Shown: positions 1-11,936 of the stretch, in pieces
Layout of the letters: each line of letters opens with the position of its first letter
Numbering within the stretch: position 1 is the first letter of the stretch
From: Mucor racemosus
Taxonomy: Eukaryota > Mucoromycota > Mucoromycetes > Mucorales > Mucoraceae
Direction: 5' to 3'
NCBI GenBank assembly: GCA_027405735.1
Contig: JAPEHQ010000004.1
Coordinates: forward strand, 1,612,001-1,676,000
DNA length: 64,000 bases
The notes under the pieces: generated by a model
Told to the model about the DNA's origin: nothing
Seen by the model: only the letters and a program-made list of their open reading frames with translations
The model's database searches: none
Translations under genes and position numbers: made by a program

Positions 1-494
1 CTGAATGAAGAATTCCTAGCTTTGAGTCAAGAAATTTATACTAGTTTAACTTGAATAAATAGTTTTATGTATTTTATTTAATTATAAGTCATGGCAAAAA
101 TGCTGCATATAAATTAAAGTTGAATGCGAATGTCTTTAAAACGTAAAATGATAGAGATGCAACTAATATTTACATCAATTGATTGAGAATGTTATATTAT
201 AAAAGTATCATGTTTATTATGTTATGTAATTACATATAATGAATGGAGAAATCGAGAAAAAAAAAGCTATTACAGAGAAGGAATCGAAATATATATTGTT
301 GGATTTTGTTATACGGATTATTGTGATGGGACAAATTAAATCTAAAAATTGGTTGCAAGATGAATGGATTGTTGTAGTGTAAATAATATTGCAGAAAATC
401 GTTTAAAGGAAGGCAAGATTTTTCTGTTGTTGTAATTGTTGTATATTATGTATTGTAATTTTTTTTTTGATTGTTTATAATGTATGAGGATACT
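1..494. other. 3' flank, no gene seen
   Basis: AT-rich sequence downstream of the cortical anchor gene, which ends at 495 on the minus strand. I see no convincing open frame or RNA gene. It probably holds that gene's 3' UTR. Confidence 0.5.
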
Positions 495-3400
495 TTAACC
501 CATGGTTACAATTGTGCTTCGACCTTTATCGTTATGATTTTTATGTTTACGATATTGATGACGGTGTGAATGATCCTTTTCAAGTTTGGAAACATGATGT
601 TTACCGTTGCAACACATGCGAACATCTTCTAAAGCTTCATCATCATCATCGTCCAACTCGATATGGTCGTCTCCTGTTGAAGTTGCTGTCGAAGGTGCTG
701 AAGTAGATACTGATGGCTGTTGGAATATATCATGTATACGACGGAAACTAGGTCTGTTGAGCAAAGAACCGGTAGTTCCACTTGATACTGAGCGATTGTT
801 CATTGTGTTGTCTACTCGTCTGTTTGAATCATTTAACAATGTTAAACCAGCATTGGAACCATTTGCATTACGAGCGATTAAATGAGAAATAGACTAAAAA
901 AAGGAAATTTAGTATAAAATTCAGTTTGCATTAATCATATCGTTATTTACCTCCAACCAACGATCATGCTTTTCCATGTTGGGTGCTGTCAATTTGATTT
1001 GACGCTGACTGGTTTGAATCAAAAGGCTAACATTTGGTAAACCATTGGTATTTGAGGTATAATCAGGTACAGCTGAAATATTTTCAATCAATGCTAGACA
1101 AAATAAAAGATTGTTAAATGTTATGCTGACGAGCTTTTTGTGCTAAACTTACCACATTTTGCTTTAATTTCATGTCCATTTCCATTTCCACCAGGACCAC
1201 TAGTTGACCAATATAAAGTATTTGTATAAGGATGAATCCAGAAATAACGTTGGTGTCTCCTTTCAGATAAACCACCACCAACCGCTTTTCTAGTGTATTT
1301 GTACATCCAATCACCAATCATGGTCTGTGTAATCAAATTAATCGTGTTGGGATCTGTGGTTCCTGCACCTGTACTACGACCACTAGCATCGTATTGAGAT
1401 GAAGTAATTGATTGAAGTTGTTCGTTGGTGTTACTGGTTGACATACTGGAAGCACTGATTGAACCTCTCTTGAATTCCAAACGGGAATTGGGTTGAATGT
1501 CATCATTGGTAGGTGATGATATACCAGAATAAGAATCATAAGGTGCTTTACCCTTAGAGCTAGGAACAGAAATTGGGGACATTGAACGTTCATTGAATGT
1601 AGGTGAGAGCGCTGCTCTTGATAGTAATGCTGCAGGAGGTGGGTTAGCAGGTCGCACAGGAATGTCAAGGATCTCATCTTCTTCATCTTGTTCTTGTTCA
1701 TTCTCATGATTGTTATTAGCTATTCCAGCAGCGATGGTTCCAGCAGCGATGGTTCCAGCAGCAATGGCACCAACAGCGGTTGCATTATTAAGTTCAATTG
1801 GTTCCTTTTCATATGTGATTGATGGGCCCATTGATAACTCTAATGAACGAGGCTTAGATGTTTGTTGATCTGATTGATTTTCAATGCTACGGGGAGCTTG
1901 ATCATGTCGATTAAGAGTAGCTAAATCTTCCAATTCACGTTGTTGTTGACGTTTTTCATGGTAAGGAGATGCAGTGATTGTATCTTCTTCACGAGGCAAA
2001 TGAACAACAACATTACCATAATCCTCTTCGCTAACAGGTTCTTCATCGTCATCATCACCTCTTGATGAATGGGAAACGACGGCAGAATCAGCATCATGAT
2101 TAGGAGCAATACTGTTGTTATTGTTGTGGCTCATATCACAAGTATGGCGCTTGGCATCATCCTCTAAGTCATCTGCATCTGTGTTAACATCAGTAACGGA
2201 TTTCTTTTGAGAAGCGGCTGCATTGGCAAGAGCCATAGCAACAGCAGATGCAATAAGAGCATCGGTTTCTGCTTTACTGAATACTTTTTCAGGCACAGGT
2301 TCTTGTTTGGGTCCAGCAACATTATGCAAAGAGTTAGCAACAGATGCATTTTTTGTACTAGTTGGAGAATCCTCATTTGATCTTGATGCAATAGCAGTAG
2401 AAATAGCAGCAGCGGCTGCAGCAATGGGCACAATATTAGATTTCTTTTCGTCATCTTTGTTGGCATTTTCGCGATCAACAGCTTCTTTGGAGTTAATCTC
2501 ACGAGATGCAGGTTTAGCATTATTAAATATGGCAGCGTTCTTGATAGTATTACGACTAGAAGGTTTTGAATCAGCAGAAGCATCAAAGAACTCGTCGTCT
2601 TCATCCTCAGTAGCAGGAATAGCCAATGCTTCAGTATCTTTATTACCATTACCCAATACGATAGGAATAGGAAGAATAGTATCCTTTTGAGACACAGGCT
2701 CTTCATATTGAACTTGAGCATCCTTTGTTTCAACAGGTCCCTCACTTTGAACGCCACATTCTGATGTTTCAGCTAATGTAGATTGTGTACTATGATCAAT
2801 ACCAAAAGGAACGTCATATTGTGTCTCATGATCTAATTTTGCAGCAGCTTCGTGTTGTGTTGATTCATCTGATGTTTGTGCATGCTCACTTTGAGTACCA
2901 ATACTATTTTTTTCAACAGCTAATTCTTTTGTTGCTAAAGCAGTTGCAGCAGCTGCAGCAGCAGCTATTTAAATTTCTATATTAATATCTATATCCAAAA
3001 CATTTATTGTATACATTACCCAATTTGAGATGTTCCTCGGATTCTTCATGTTGTACACTTGCATCTACTGTTTCAGTAGCCTCATATTGTGCATCAGAGT
3101 CTTTAGTTTCAACAAGATCTGATTGAATAGAGACATCTACAGTATCGATTTCACTTTGAACTCCACAATCTGTACCTACGATAGGATCGCATTGAATTTC
3201 ATGATCTACTACAGGAATAGCTTCGAATTGAGTTTCTTGGCTAATAGCAGACTCGATAGCTTCTTTACGGGATGCAGCAATTGCAGCAGCAGTTGCAGCA
3301 ATAGCAACTGATGGGTCCTCAGGTTCGCATTGTGTTGATTGTTCGACTGCGGATTCAATAGAAGCTAAGCGAGAAGCAGCAATTGCAGCGGCGGTTGTTG

Positions 3401-6400
3401 CGGCAATAGCAGCCTCGGCAATGGAAGGATCCTCGGCCTCACTTTGAGTTTCTTGATGTACTGCAGATTCAATAGCATTCTTGCGAGATGCAAGGATAGC
3501 AGCAGCAGCAGCAGCAGCAATAGTAGCTTCGGCAATAGAAGAATCCTCTGGATCGCATTGAATCTCCTGGTTGATAGCAGATTCCAATGCAGCTTTGCGA
3601 GATGCAACAAGAGCAGCTGCAATAGTAGCTTCATTAATGGAAGGATCTTCTGGATCACATTGAGTTTCTTGACTAATTGCAGATTCAAAAGCAAGTTTAC
3701 GAGATGCGGCAATAGCAGAGGCACTAGCAGCTTCGGCAATGGATGGATCTTCAATCTCGCTTTGAGTTTCTTGATGAACAGCAGATTCAAATGCTTCTTT
3801 GCGAGAAGCTAAGATTGCAGCAGCGGTAGCAGTTGCAAGAGCGGCTTCAGCAATGGAAGGATCTTCAGGTTCGGATTGAATTTGTTGATCGACAGCATTC
3901 TCTAAAGCGACCTTGCGAGATTCAGCAATAGCAGTTGCAAGAGCGGCAGCAGCAATAGAAGGATTCTCGGGCTCCACATCGACAGAAACTTGAGTAACAT
4001 CTTGCAATGTCACCTGTTGCTTTGGTTCTACACTCATAGCTTCAATAGTTACTTGATGTAATTCATTGGAATCGGTTTGAGTAGAGACTTCAGTAACGGG
4101 AACAATAGGCTCATCGTCTGTTTGTACAAGCATTTCAGATGTGGCTTTCTTGGGCTCCTCATCTGTTTGAATAAATGTGTCAGATACATTAGGTACAGGT
4201 TCGGGATCTGTTTGTGTAAAGATCTCTGTGGTCACTATCTCAGTTGGTGTATCCGTTTGTGTAAAGATTTCGGAAGTAACCGTCTTGATAGGTTCTTCTG
4301 TTTGTGTAGAAATTTCTGTACCTGAAATAACGACTTCAGTTTCAGTTTGAGTTGAGATTTCAATGCCTTGCTTCTTGTCATTGTTATTAAGAATAGCACC
4401 CATACCAAGGGCAGTTGCAGCACCAGCAACTAAACCGCCAGCTACATTCTTGACAGAATCACTCATGGTAGATTGTTGTTGTTCTTCAGGAATAGAAGAT
4501 GGAGACCTTGACATTGCCATACCCAATTCATCACCAAGAGATCTAGGAGTTGTTGAAGTTTCTGAATCAATCACAGTAGCTAAAGATGGTAATTCATCAA
4601 TTGTATCTGTATTCATTTGTGCATCAACGCTGATAGGTTTTTGTACTTGGCTTTGAGAAAGTTCGGATGATAGAGGCGTAAATCCAATTGCAGTAGCAGA
4701 ACCTGCTGCTTTTTTATTCATCTTGCCGAAACCAATGTTAGCAGTATCTGCATCGCTTTCATCGAAACTATCTATTTCACTATCTTCATTGTCTGACATG
4801 GAAGTGTATGAATAAACTGAATCGTTATCACCAACAGTTCTTGATTTATTCAATTTGTTGCTATTACTACGTCGAGGATCGAGAGTTTTCTTTCCTCTTC
4901 GTTTTGATGTTGATGATGTAGAAGCTTTGTGTGGCCTACGACCTCCAAATTGACCATCTTCAACTCTTGCAGCCGCATTAGATGAAGACCCACCAGCGTT
5001 ACGGGCAGGGCCTGCATCAACCCACATACGAGGGTCATTTTGTAACTGTTCAATAGTTTCCTGTGATTCAGCCAAGAGTTTTTTGAATTCAAATTTCTCG
5101 GTTTTTTCCTTGTGAAGATTAGAACGTAAATTAGAAATGATACGATGTGCATGAGCTAAAGAAGTCTTTAATGTTTCAACTTCCATAGCTTGATTACGAA
5201 TTGGAGATTGCTTTGGTGATGACGGTGGTGATGTTGAAGGTGATGAATCACTCTTTACAGCCAATGTACTTTTAGCTTGATCACTATCAGTTTGCTCTTT
5301 TTCTGCACGACGAAGTCCAGCATCTCCTTCCATCGATGCATGCTTACCAATACGAGATTGTGCTTTTGCAATAGCAAGTTCTGATGTTAATGCTTCGATT
5401 TGTTTAGATTGATCTGATTTCTCTCGTTGAATTCCTGCTGCATGTCTACGTAAAGATGACATATCTTGTTCATGGCGTTGCTTCATGTTATCAATAGTTG
5501 CTGATAGCTTTTCTTCTCTATCACGAAGATGTTCGATTTCTGATCGAAGTTCATTGACTTGCTTTGCTAATTTATTTTGCTCTGCATTTGCTTTTGTCAA
5601 ATTCGTTTGAAGATCTGTAACGCTAACCACTAATTCTTGCTTTGCAAGTTCAAGATTCCAAGTTTCTTCCTTTAATTTTTCTATTCATAATTCATTTAGA
5701 AATGCAAATCAATGGTAAAATTTTGTATTGCTTTACCTTCATTTTCTTCTCTTTGTCGCATCTGCTTTGCCATGGCTTCTGCAGCTCGTTCGAGATCAGC
5801 TTTTTGATTTTCTAAAGTTCGAAGCTTTTCTTCTTTTTCTTGTAGTAATGCTTGCATTTTTCTCACTTCTAATAGTAACCCCTGACCAATTTCTGTAGCG
5901 AATTCAATATCGGTGTTTCTACGGTCTGTATTCGGTATCTTTGATCGGCGTTTTGTGGGCGTTGATCCTGTAGGAGGTGGTGGTAACGGCAGCATCGAAG
6001 TTGAATCATGTCCATGAGTTGGCGGTAAAAGAGTAGATGTTGTTGGACTAGGCAAAGGATCTAAGCCTGTGTAATTAGCGGATGTTGTCGTATGATTTGG
6101 AGAACGTTGGTTGAGCAGCTATTATATATACATATATATATATATAGGGAGAAATTGATAATCAGTAAGAATTAGGAGATGCCAGCCAAAGATATCACAC
6201 TCTGTATCTCCTTATTTCAATAATTTACCTTTTCTTTATTACGGATAGATGATATACCAGGTGATAATGGATGTGATCTATGAGATGTTAAATCCCTTTC
6301 TAAAGACCTTAACCTATCTACAGATGATGTTGGTTGTAATTCTTCATTGCTGATGTTATCGTCAATTTCTTTTAGTCGATCTTGGAGTTGGCTCACTTGT

Positions 6401-6621
6401 CTAGCTAGCACATTTTTTCCAATTCCGCTATTAGATTCCTGCAGTTGCTTTTGCTTTTCTACCAATTGCTGCTCAAGCTCTCTTCTCATTTGAGTTTGTT
6501 TATTATGATTTAATTGCCTTATTGATACGGATGTCGATGATGAAGGCGTTGGTAATACTTGGTGAGGCGTATTACCTGAAGTTGGGGAAGATAATGAATG
6601 TTTTGGGGGAGGCGAACTCAT
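495..6621 (-). CDS. Num1/ApsA/Mcp5-type cortical dynein/nuclear-migration anchor
   Basis: Proteins of this family sit at the cell cortex through a C-terminal PH domain and capture dynein or mitochondria to position nuclei and organelles. Six exons join in phase: 6621-6229, 6118-5737, 5680-3020, 2964-1153, 1093-951 and 893-495, giving 1,929 aa. The N-terminus is Ser/Pro-rich. Coiled coils lie at about residues 44-93 and 195-375. A long acidic, repeat-rich middle follows, and the PH domain (about 1690-1810) starts at MIGDWMYKYTRK and includes RRHQRYFWIHPYTNTLYWS. The PH domain is split by two introns, and its last part (exon 5, ending HDRWLE) becomes visible only after splicing. The tail has a run of Asp. 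The start at 6621 opens the first exon. The middle holds two different repeat arrays, listed separately. The family assignment rests on the PH domain and architecture; calling it the dynein anchor is inference. Confidence 0.9.
3230..3990 (-). repeat. Seven tandem ~35-aa Ala-rich protein repeats in the cortical anchor
   Basis: Seven units, each with a core like (E/D)PEDPSIAEA, an alanine run, then ASRKxAxESA and xQETQSE or xQEIQCD. They lie at about residues 820-1080. Unit length varies mainly in the alanine run. Num1-type proteins commonly carry internal tandem repeats, but this unit is not one I recognise. Confidence 0.85.
4060..4365 (-). repeat. 15-residue-register array of TQT motifs in the cortical anchor
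   Basis: Seven motifs follow one another at 14-16 residue spacing: STQTE, STQTE, FTQTD, FTQTD, FIQTD, LVQTD, STQTD. The core matches the TQT class of dynein light chain LC8 (DYNLL) binding sites. More TQ/IQ/VQ variants (ETQSE, ETQCD, IQSD, VQSE) continue through exons 3 and 4. The array is seen; LC8 binding is inferred. Confidence 0.8.
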
Positions 6622-8358
6622 TGTATTTTTCTAAAAATTTTTGTTTTTTTTGTTTGTGTGGGTATTTGGGCTTAAGAAGATTAAAGGAACGTGTGGTGTT
6701 TGGATATAATTTGTGTGTATATATATATAATATTATGAAACTATGATTATTATATTTTTTGCACAGGTCAAAATCAATTGACTTTTCATATAAAATAAAA
6801 ATTGATTTCTTCTTTTTTTTCTTTTTATCTCTTGGTAAAATACAATAAAACACAAGAAACTGAAAATAAGAAAAGGGATATATGGAAAAAGAAAAAGAAG
6901 AAAAAAGAGATAAATAACGGTAACAGTTGATTAATCCAAAATAAATATCCAAAAAAGGGGGGGAGGTTCAAATGTATATAAAAAGAAAGAAGAAAGCTCG
7001 TTCTATTTCAATATAAAAGGGTTCTAATTTTATGAAATGTAATTTGTCGTGACTAAGTTAAACACTTGTCGTTGTATCACAAAATTGTATAGTGTAGCTT
7101 CTTCTCTCAATATGGTAACCACACATTCATTATTTTTTCATATTCAATAAAAACAAAGGGAGAGAGAGAAAGGGCAAATTTTCAACGAAAAGGGGAGCAA
7201 TGTTCATACATTTGCGAAATAGAAAATAAAATATATAAAATATGCTTTTATTAATGCAAATCAAACCACTTGATGACAATCTGCTTTGTATCATATCTAA
7301 TGTATGTAGTTTAATTAAAGAACGTGATGATGATTTATCAAATTTCAAATTCATCATAAAAGAATACTTACAGGGGGGCGCAACAAGTGCAAACGACAGT
7401 TTATGAAATATTCAACGAATATTGTTGTTATTTCTTCATTGGGGTGTGAGCATCAACATTTATATATATCAGGATATTCGATATTTTATTTCCCCTACCA
7501 TTGGTCGATTATCTAAACCTTAGTGTGTATGTTTTTCAACCATCAGTTTGATCAAATGCAAAACTGTGCATTCAAAATGTTGCCTTTTTAGGGGTAAATT
7601 GTTTATGACATTTTCCAATTAATTTGGCAAAACTAGGGAAATAAATTTATGAGTAATATACAAATATATACAATCATGTAATGTTTTATGTAACATTTAG
7701 TTTATAAAGCACTTTACTGCAAATTTGCATCTGGAAACTAGCAAAAGAGAAGGTTTGGTCAATAAGCCTGTCAAAAAATCAGGGGTAAATATATTTAATT
7801 CCCGCCTCAACTTCAGGTACAAAAAGTTCATCTTTAGTCGATTTTTATTTACATTTATTAGCCATAAATTTAGTTGATTTTATGTTGGTTGCATTTTGCA
7901 CACGTTGATGTATACCATGAAATTTTTATTTAATAAATAATATGTTTTAAAAGCCCATATTTGTTATTTTCTTCCAAATCACCTAATAAAGTAATTTTAG
8001 TATATTTGAATGCCGCTTTCTTTCTTTTTGTGATAAACTGTTGATAGAAGCCATATTTTATAAATATTTGCAATAAAGGTTGTAGTTTGAATAATTTAGG
8101 CAGCTTTATTCCGCTTATATAAATTTCATGCTAATTATAAACTCATTAAAAAATATGATATACAGAATCAGGAGCAATTTGTAAGCTGTAACTGGATTTC
8201 CACAGTTTATGAGACTTCAGGAACTGACACCTGTATTTATCCAAATAATTGCAGTAAAACTTATAAACAAATAAACAGAAGTATAATCTTGTAACGTAAA
8301 AGTTTTCAAGATAACTGTGTATATTTTAAGCCTGTTATTGTATACTGAAGATCCAAAA

Positions 8359-8389
<31 letters not shown>

Positions 8390-8484
8390 GTTTAAAATTT
8401 ATTGCTTCAATTAATTCAGCAGTAAATTGGGATATTAATAAAGCTTTAAATGTTATAAGAATTGTTTATTTAGTTTGTATACAT
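6622..8484. other. Intergenic, promoter side of the anchor gene
   Basis: Roughly 1.9 kb between the anchor start and the nucleoporin stop. It contains homopolymer tracts, including a ~25-nt A run near 8355. I see no supported gene. The first few hundred bases should hold the anchor promoter. Confidence 0.5.
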
Positions 8485-11111
8485 TTAGGAATACATTTTC
8501 AAGTATTGGTAATAATAATTTTTTTCAGTATTGACAGCATCATGTAATGAGGCAACCTTGTTTGACAAGGCAATAAATGCTCTGTTTTGATTACGCATGA
8601 TATCAGCAATATCTAAAATGAAGGAAAACATTAACATCCAAGCTCACAAAAACTCATTTTAATCATTTTCTTACCTTGAGGCGATTGCACCTTATTTTGT
8701 GTCCATGATTCAGCAGTTCTTTCAACCTCCCAAATACATCTCTTATATTCTTCAACTCTGCCACTTAATTGTCTTGCTAATTGAGAAAAGTAACTAATGT
8801 TTTATAGCTGTTAGTTTTCATCAATTTATCACTTTTCATTTTTTTTAATACTCACTCGTCATCTTCAGAGTATCCAAATAACCATCTTGCATTATTTCCT
8901 GGATGTTTACATGCTTCTAAAACAGCACAACCATCATTGGCATGTCGTAACTGTTCTTTAACAGCATCATATAATGTTTCAACATTAGCCATACGAACTT
9001 TGAGTGTACTAGTAAGTGCATCCAATTGCTATTTACAACTATGTCAATACCATATCTAACTTATTTAAACGATTCTTTTTGAATTTACCTGTGACAAGAT
9101 CTCTGTATTCTTTCTGGCATTGTCCATCGCATCTAAATGTTGAGGCATCTTTTGTTTTCCAATATATTCGCATCGTTGGCTTTCCATTTTAATATATTTT
9201 TCCAATTCATCTAATTCCTTTTGTGCTTGTTCTGGAAGTTCTGTAAAACGAGTAGTTGACATGATATTATCGATTCTGAAACTAGTATGATTAACTGTTT
9301 GACTTTGTCTGGAAGAAAGAAAGAAAAAAAAAGAAAAAAAAAAAAAAGAGATTAGTTTTCATTTTGTTCCATCGCAATTTATCTATATATCACTTACTGT
9401 ATTGTGGCAGCTAATGCTGGAGTAATTAGAGATGCATACATTTGATTTGGTGGTTGTGCAGCAATTTTAGCTAAATCTTCTAATACTTTTTCAAAGGAAA
9501 ATGGGTTGGGTTTACTAGGATCTACTGTGATAGCTGGCGTAGAAGTGCTGCTTGCTGCTGTAGTTGCTGTAGATGTCCCAGCAGCGGGGGTGCCAAAACT
9601 GAATGGACTACTAGTAACTGTTGATTTACCTTCATCTTTTTTATCCTTATCGCTACCAAATGAAAATTTAGGAGTAGTAGATATTGCTGCTGCTGATGAT
9701 GATGTAGTAATAGTAGTAGCGGTAGTAGCATCTGATGGAGATTTAAAGCTAAATGTAGGTGGTGTACTTGATGTAGTAGCAGTTGATGTGCTAGGCTTAA
9801 TTGATCCAAATGTCAAAGAAGGTGTAGTTGTAGCAGATGAAGTTGCTGGATTTGTACTCTTATCATCTGAAGCTTTGGCAGAACTAAATGAAAATGTAGG
9901 TGTGCCGGATGCTGGAGTTGTAGCTGTTGATACTTTAGGGGAATCGGCTGGTTTATTGAATGAAAATCCACCAAGTCCAGCACTAGGAGCTGTAGATGTG
10001 GAGGCCAGAGGGGTAGTAGAAGCTGATGTAGTAGATGGGGAGCCAAAGGATAATACAGTGGGACCTGGAGTAGGATTAGTAGTAGCAGGCATTTCAGTGG
10101 ATGAAGATGCTAATGAAGTAGGCTTGTTAAAACTGAATGGAGATGAAGAGCTACTAGTAGAAATAACAGGTGGAACAGCGGCTGAAGATGTTGTGGCAGC
10201 AGGAGATGATCCAAATGTAAATGATGGGGCTGGAATAGATGCGGCAGGTGTAGAAGTTGTTACAGTAGACTTTGGTGTACTAAAGCTGAATGCAGATGCT
10301 GGGGTAGTAGCATTAGCACCCAAACTTGTAGTATTACTAGGAGATCCAAATGAACCAAATGATGCAGTAGGAGCTGCTGGGGTAATAGAAGAAGAATGAC
10401 TTGTTGTGCTAATTGAAGATCCAAATGAATTTGCAGAATTTTGAGTGTTAAGAGGTGCAATGGAAACAGCAGGAGTGACAGCAGGACTACCAGCAGATGC
10501 ATTAGTAGAAGGAAAATTGAACCCAGATGTAGTGGTAGATGGAGAAGCTGAAGGTGTGCTAAAATTGAATGCAGATGCAGTAGTTGTTGGAGGTGCTACT
10601 GAAGTATTAGAAGCTCCAAAGGTGATTTCTGAAGTTGAACGTCTAAGAGGACCAGCACGATCGGGTGGAGCAATCAATGAATTGATTTCTGATGCATGCC
10701 TTTTGATAGTTGGAGCAGATCCAAAACCTGAGGAAGTATTTAATGAATTGAAATTGAATGCATTATTTGTTGTAGGTGCAGAAGCAGAAGCATTTGCATC
10801 GCCAAATACAAAAGGTTGAGTTGATGTTGAAGCAGGCGAACTTGCTCCAAAGTTGAAACTAGAAGTAGCAGGACTTGCTGGATTACTTGAAGAGAAATTG
10901 AAACCTCCGGGTGATGCTGCTGCAGGACTTGCAGGTTGACTTCCTGAAAAGTTAAACGACGGAGAGGCTGGCGTATCTCCACCAAGCTTGAATACAAAAT
11001 TTGGGACGTTGGCGTCTCCTTTCTTTGCTCTTGAAGATTTTTTATTACTATTTTATATATTTGCAGTTAAATATCAATCAACCCAAATGTTCGCAAATCC
11101 TTTTACCTCAT
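8485..11111 (-). CDS. FG nucleoporin Nup58/Nup49 (Nsp1-complex channel)
   Basis: A subunit of the central-channel complex with Nup62/Nsp1 and Nup54/Nup57; its FG repeats form the permeability barrier. Exons 11111-11107, 11047-9398, 9308-9089, 9028-8856, 8793-8675 and 8612-8485 close in phase to 764 aa. Exon 1 is only 5 nt (ATG plus AG), so the true start is easily missed. Residues 1-550 are Ser/Thr/Ala-rich with FSFG, FGS, FNF and FSFNKP repeats. The C-terminus is coiled coil and aligns to human NUP58 by eye: the segment FTELPEQAQKELDELEKYI, then DYFSQLARQLSGRVEEY, then PQDIADIMRNQNRAFIALS. Nup62/Nsp1 was considered, but its C-terminal signature is absent. The long plus-strand open frame across this gene is an antisense artefact of the repeats. 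Confidence 0.88.
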
Positions 11112-11429
11112 CTTTTACTTTTTAATCTTATATGTATCGTTTTCACGGAATTAACAATTCGTTGATTTCTGATATTGATGTATATATTCAAAGAAGGGAA
11201 AAAAAAAAGATACTGAAAGTAAGTAGACAGTAAAATACGCGCTATAAGTCGCAAACATTTAGGATACCAACACCATATTCAAAGCTTTCACTGCAGTCAC
11301 TTTTTTTTTTCCTTGTTGATATGTGTTAAATGGGTAAATGATTGGTTGTTGGGGAATCCAAGTAGAGCCAATTTCACGACTTGTATCCTTTGTTTATTTA
11401 ATGCAATCTTTCAATGATATAAGAAGCAC
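11112..11429. promoter_or_regulatory. Upstream region of the Nup58 gene
   Basis: Short gene-free stretch between the Nup58 start and the first repeat copy, with A-rich and T-rich runs (11198-11210, 11300-11310). It is the only space available for the promoter before transposon-derived sequence begins. No specific motif is claimed. Confidence 0.4.
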
Positions 11430-11936
11430 ATTTATGATTTTACGAGCATATCGTTATCCTTATTTGTGCATAATAATAAAATCTAACCATGAGTATAATG
11501 ATCTGATCGTATGGGCACAAATTGGTTTGTACATGAGCATCGTGCCGTTCTCAAAATTCCATTGTATTTTTCACTAGAATAGGTTTTTAAATTACATTTG
11601 CTTTTATTAATATACATTATAGACAATACAATTCAATAATACATTTTTGATGTAGAGCAATACATGCAAGAGCCAATATATTTACAATTATTATCATCAT
11701 TTCTAAATGTGTTTATAGCTATTATAATATTTACAGTAAAAATGGCTTTTGCTCAAGCATAAACTTAAATAACATTTATTGTTTGAATTTATATGCAAGC
11801 CAAATCTAAGATTATAAATGTTACTTTATCACACATAAAATTTAAATAAATTAACCTTCTTTAAACCTACTATTTTAGTTTACGGATTGTCAGCTATAAG
11901 AAGATTTGTTTTCAAGTATAGCTACTATCATAAGGC

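Noticed and set aside
2223..2690. A 155-codon plus-strand frame opposite the anchor gene
   Set aside because: Antisense of the alanine-rich repeats; the minus-strand gene has complete splice-phase and PH-domain support.
3230..3990. CRISPR-like or satellite DNA
   Set aside because: The periodicity is in a continuous coding frame and varies by codon-sized steps; it encodes protein repeats.
9506..10399. A 297-codon plus-strand open frame opposite the Nup58 FG repeats
   Set aside because: It mirrors the Ser/Thr/Ala-rich repeat codons of the minus-strand gene, has a Val/Asp-rich composition and no domain; it is an antisense artefact.
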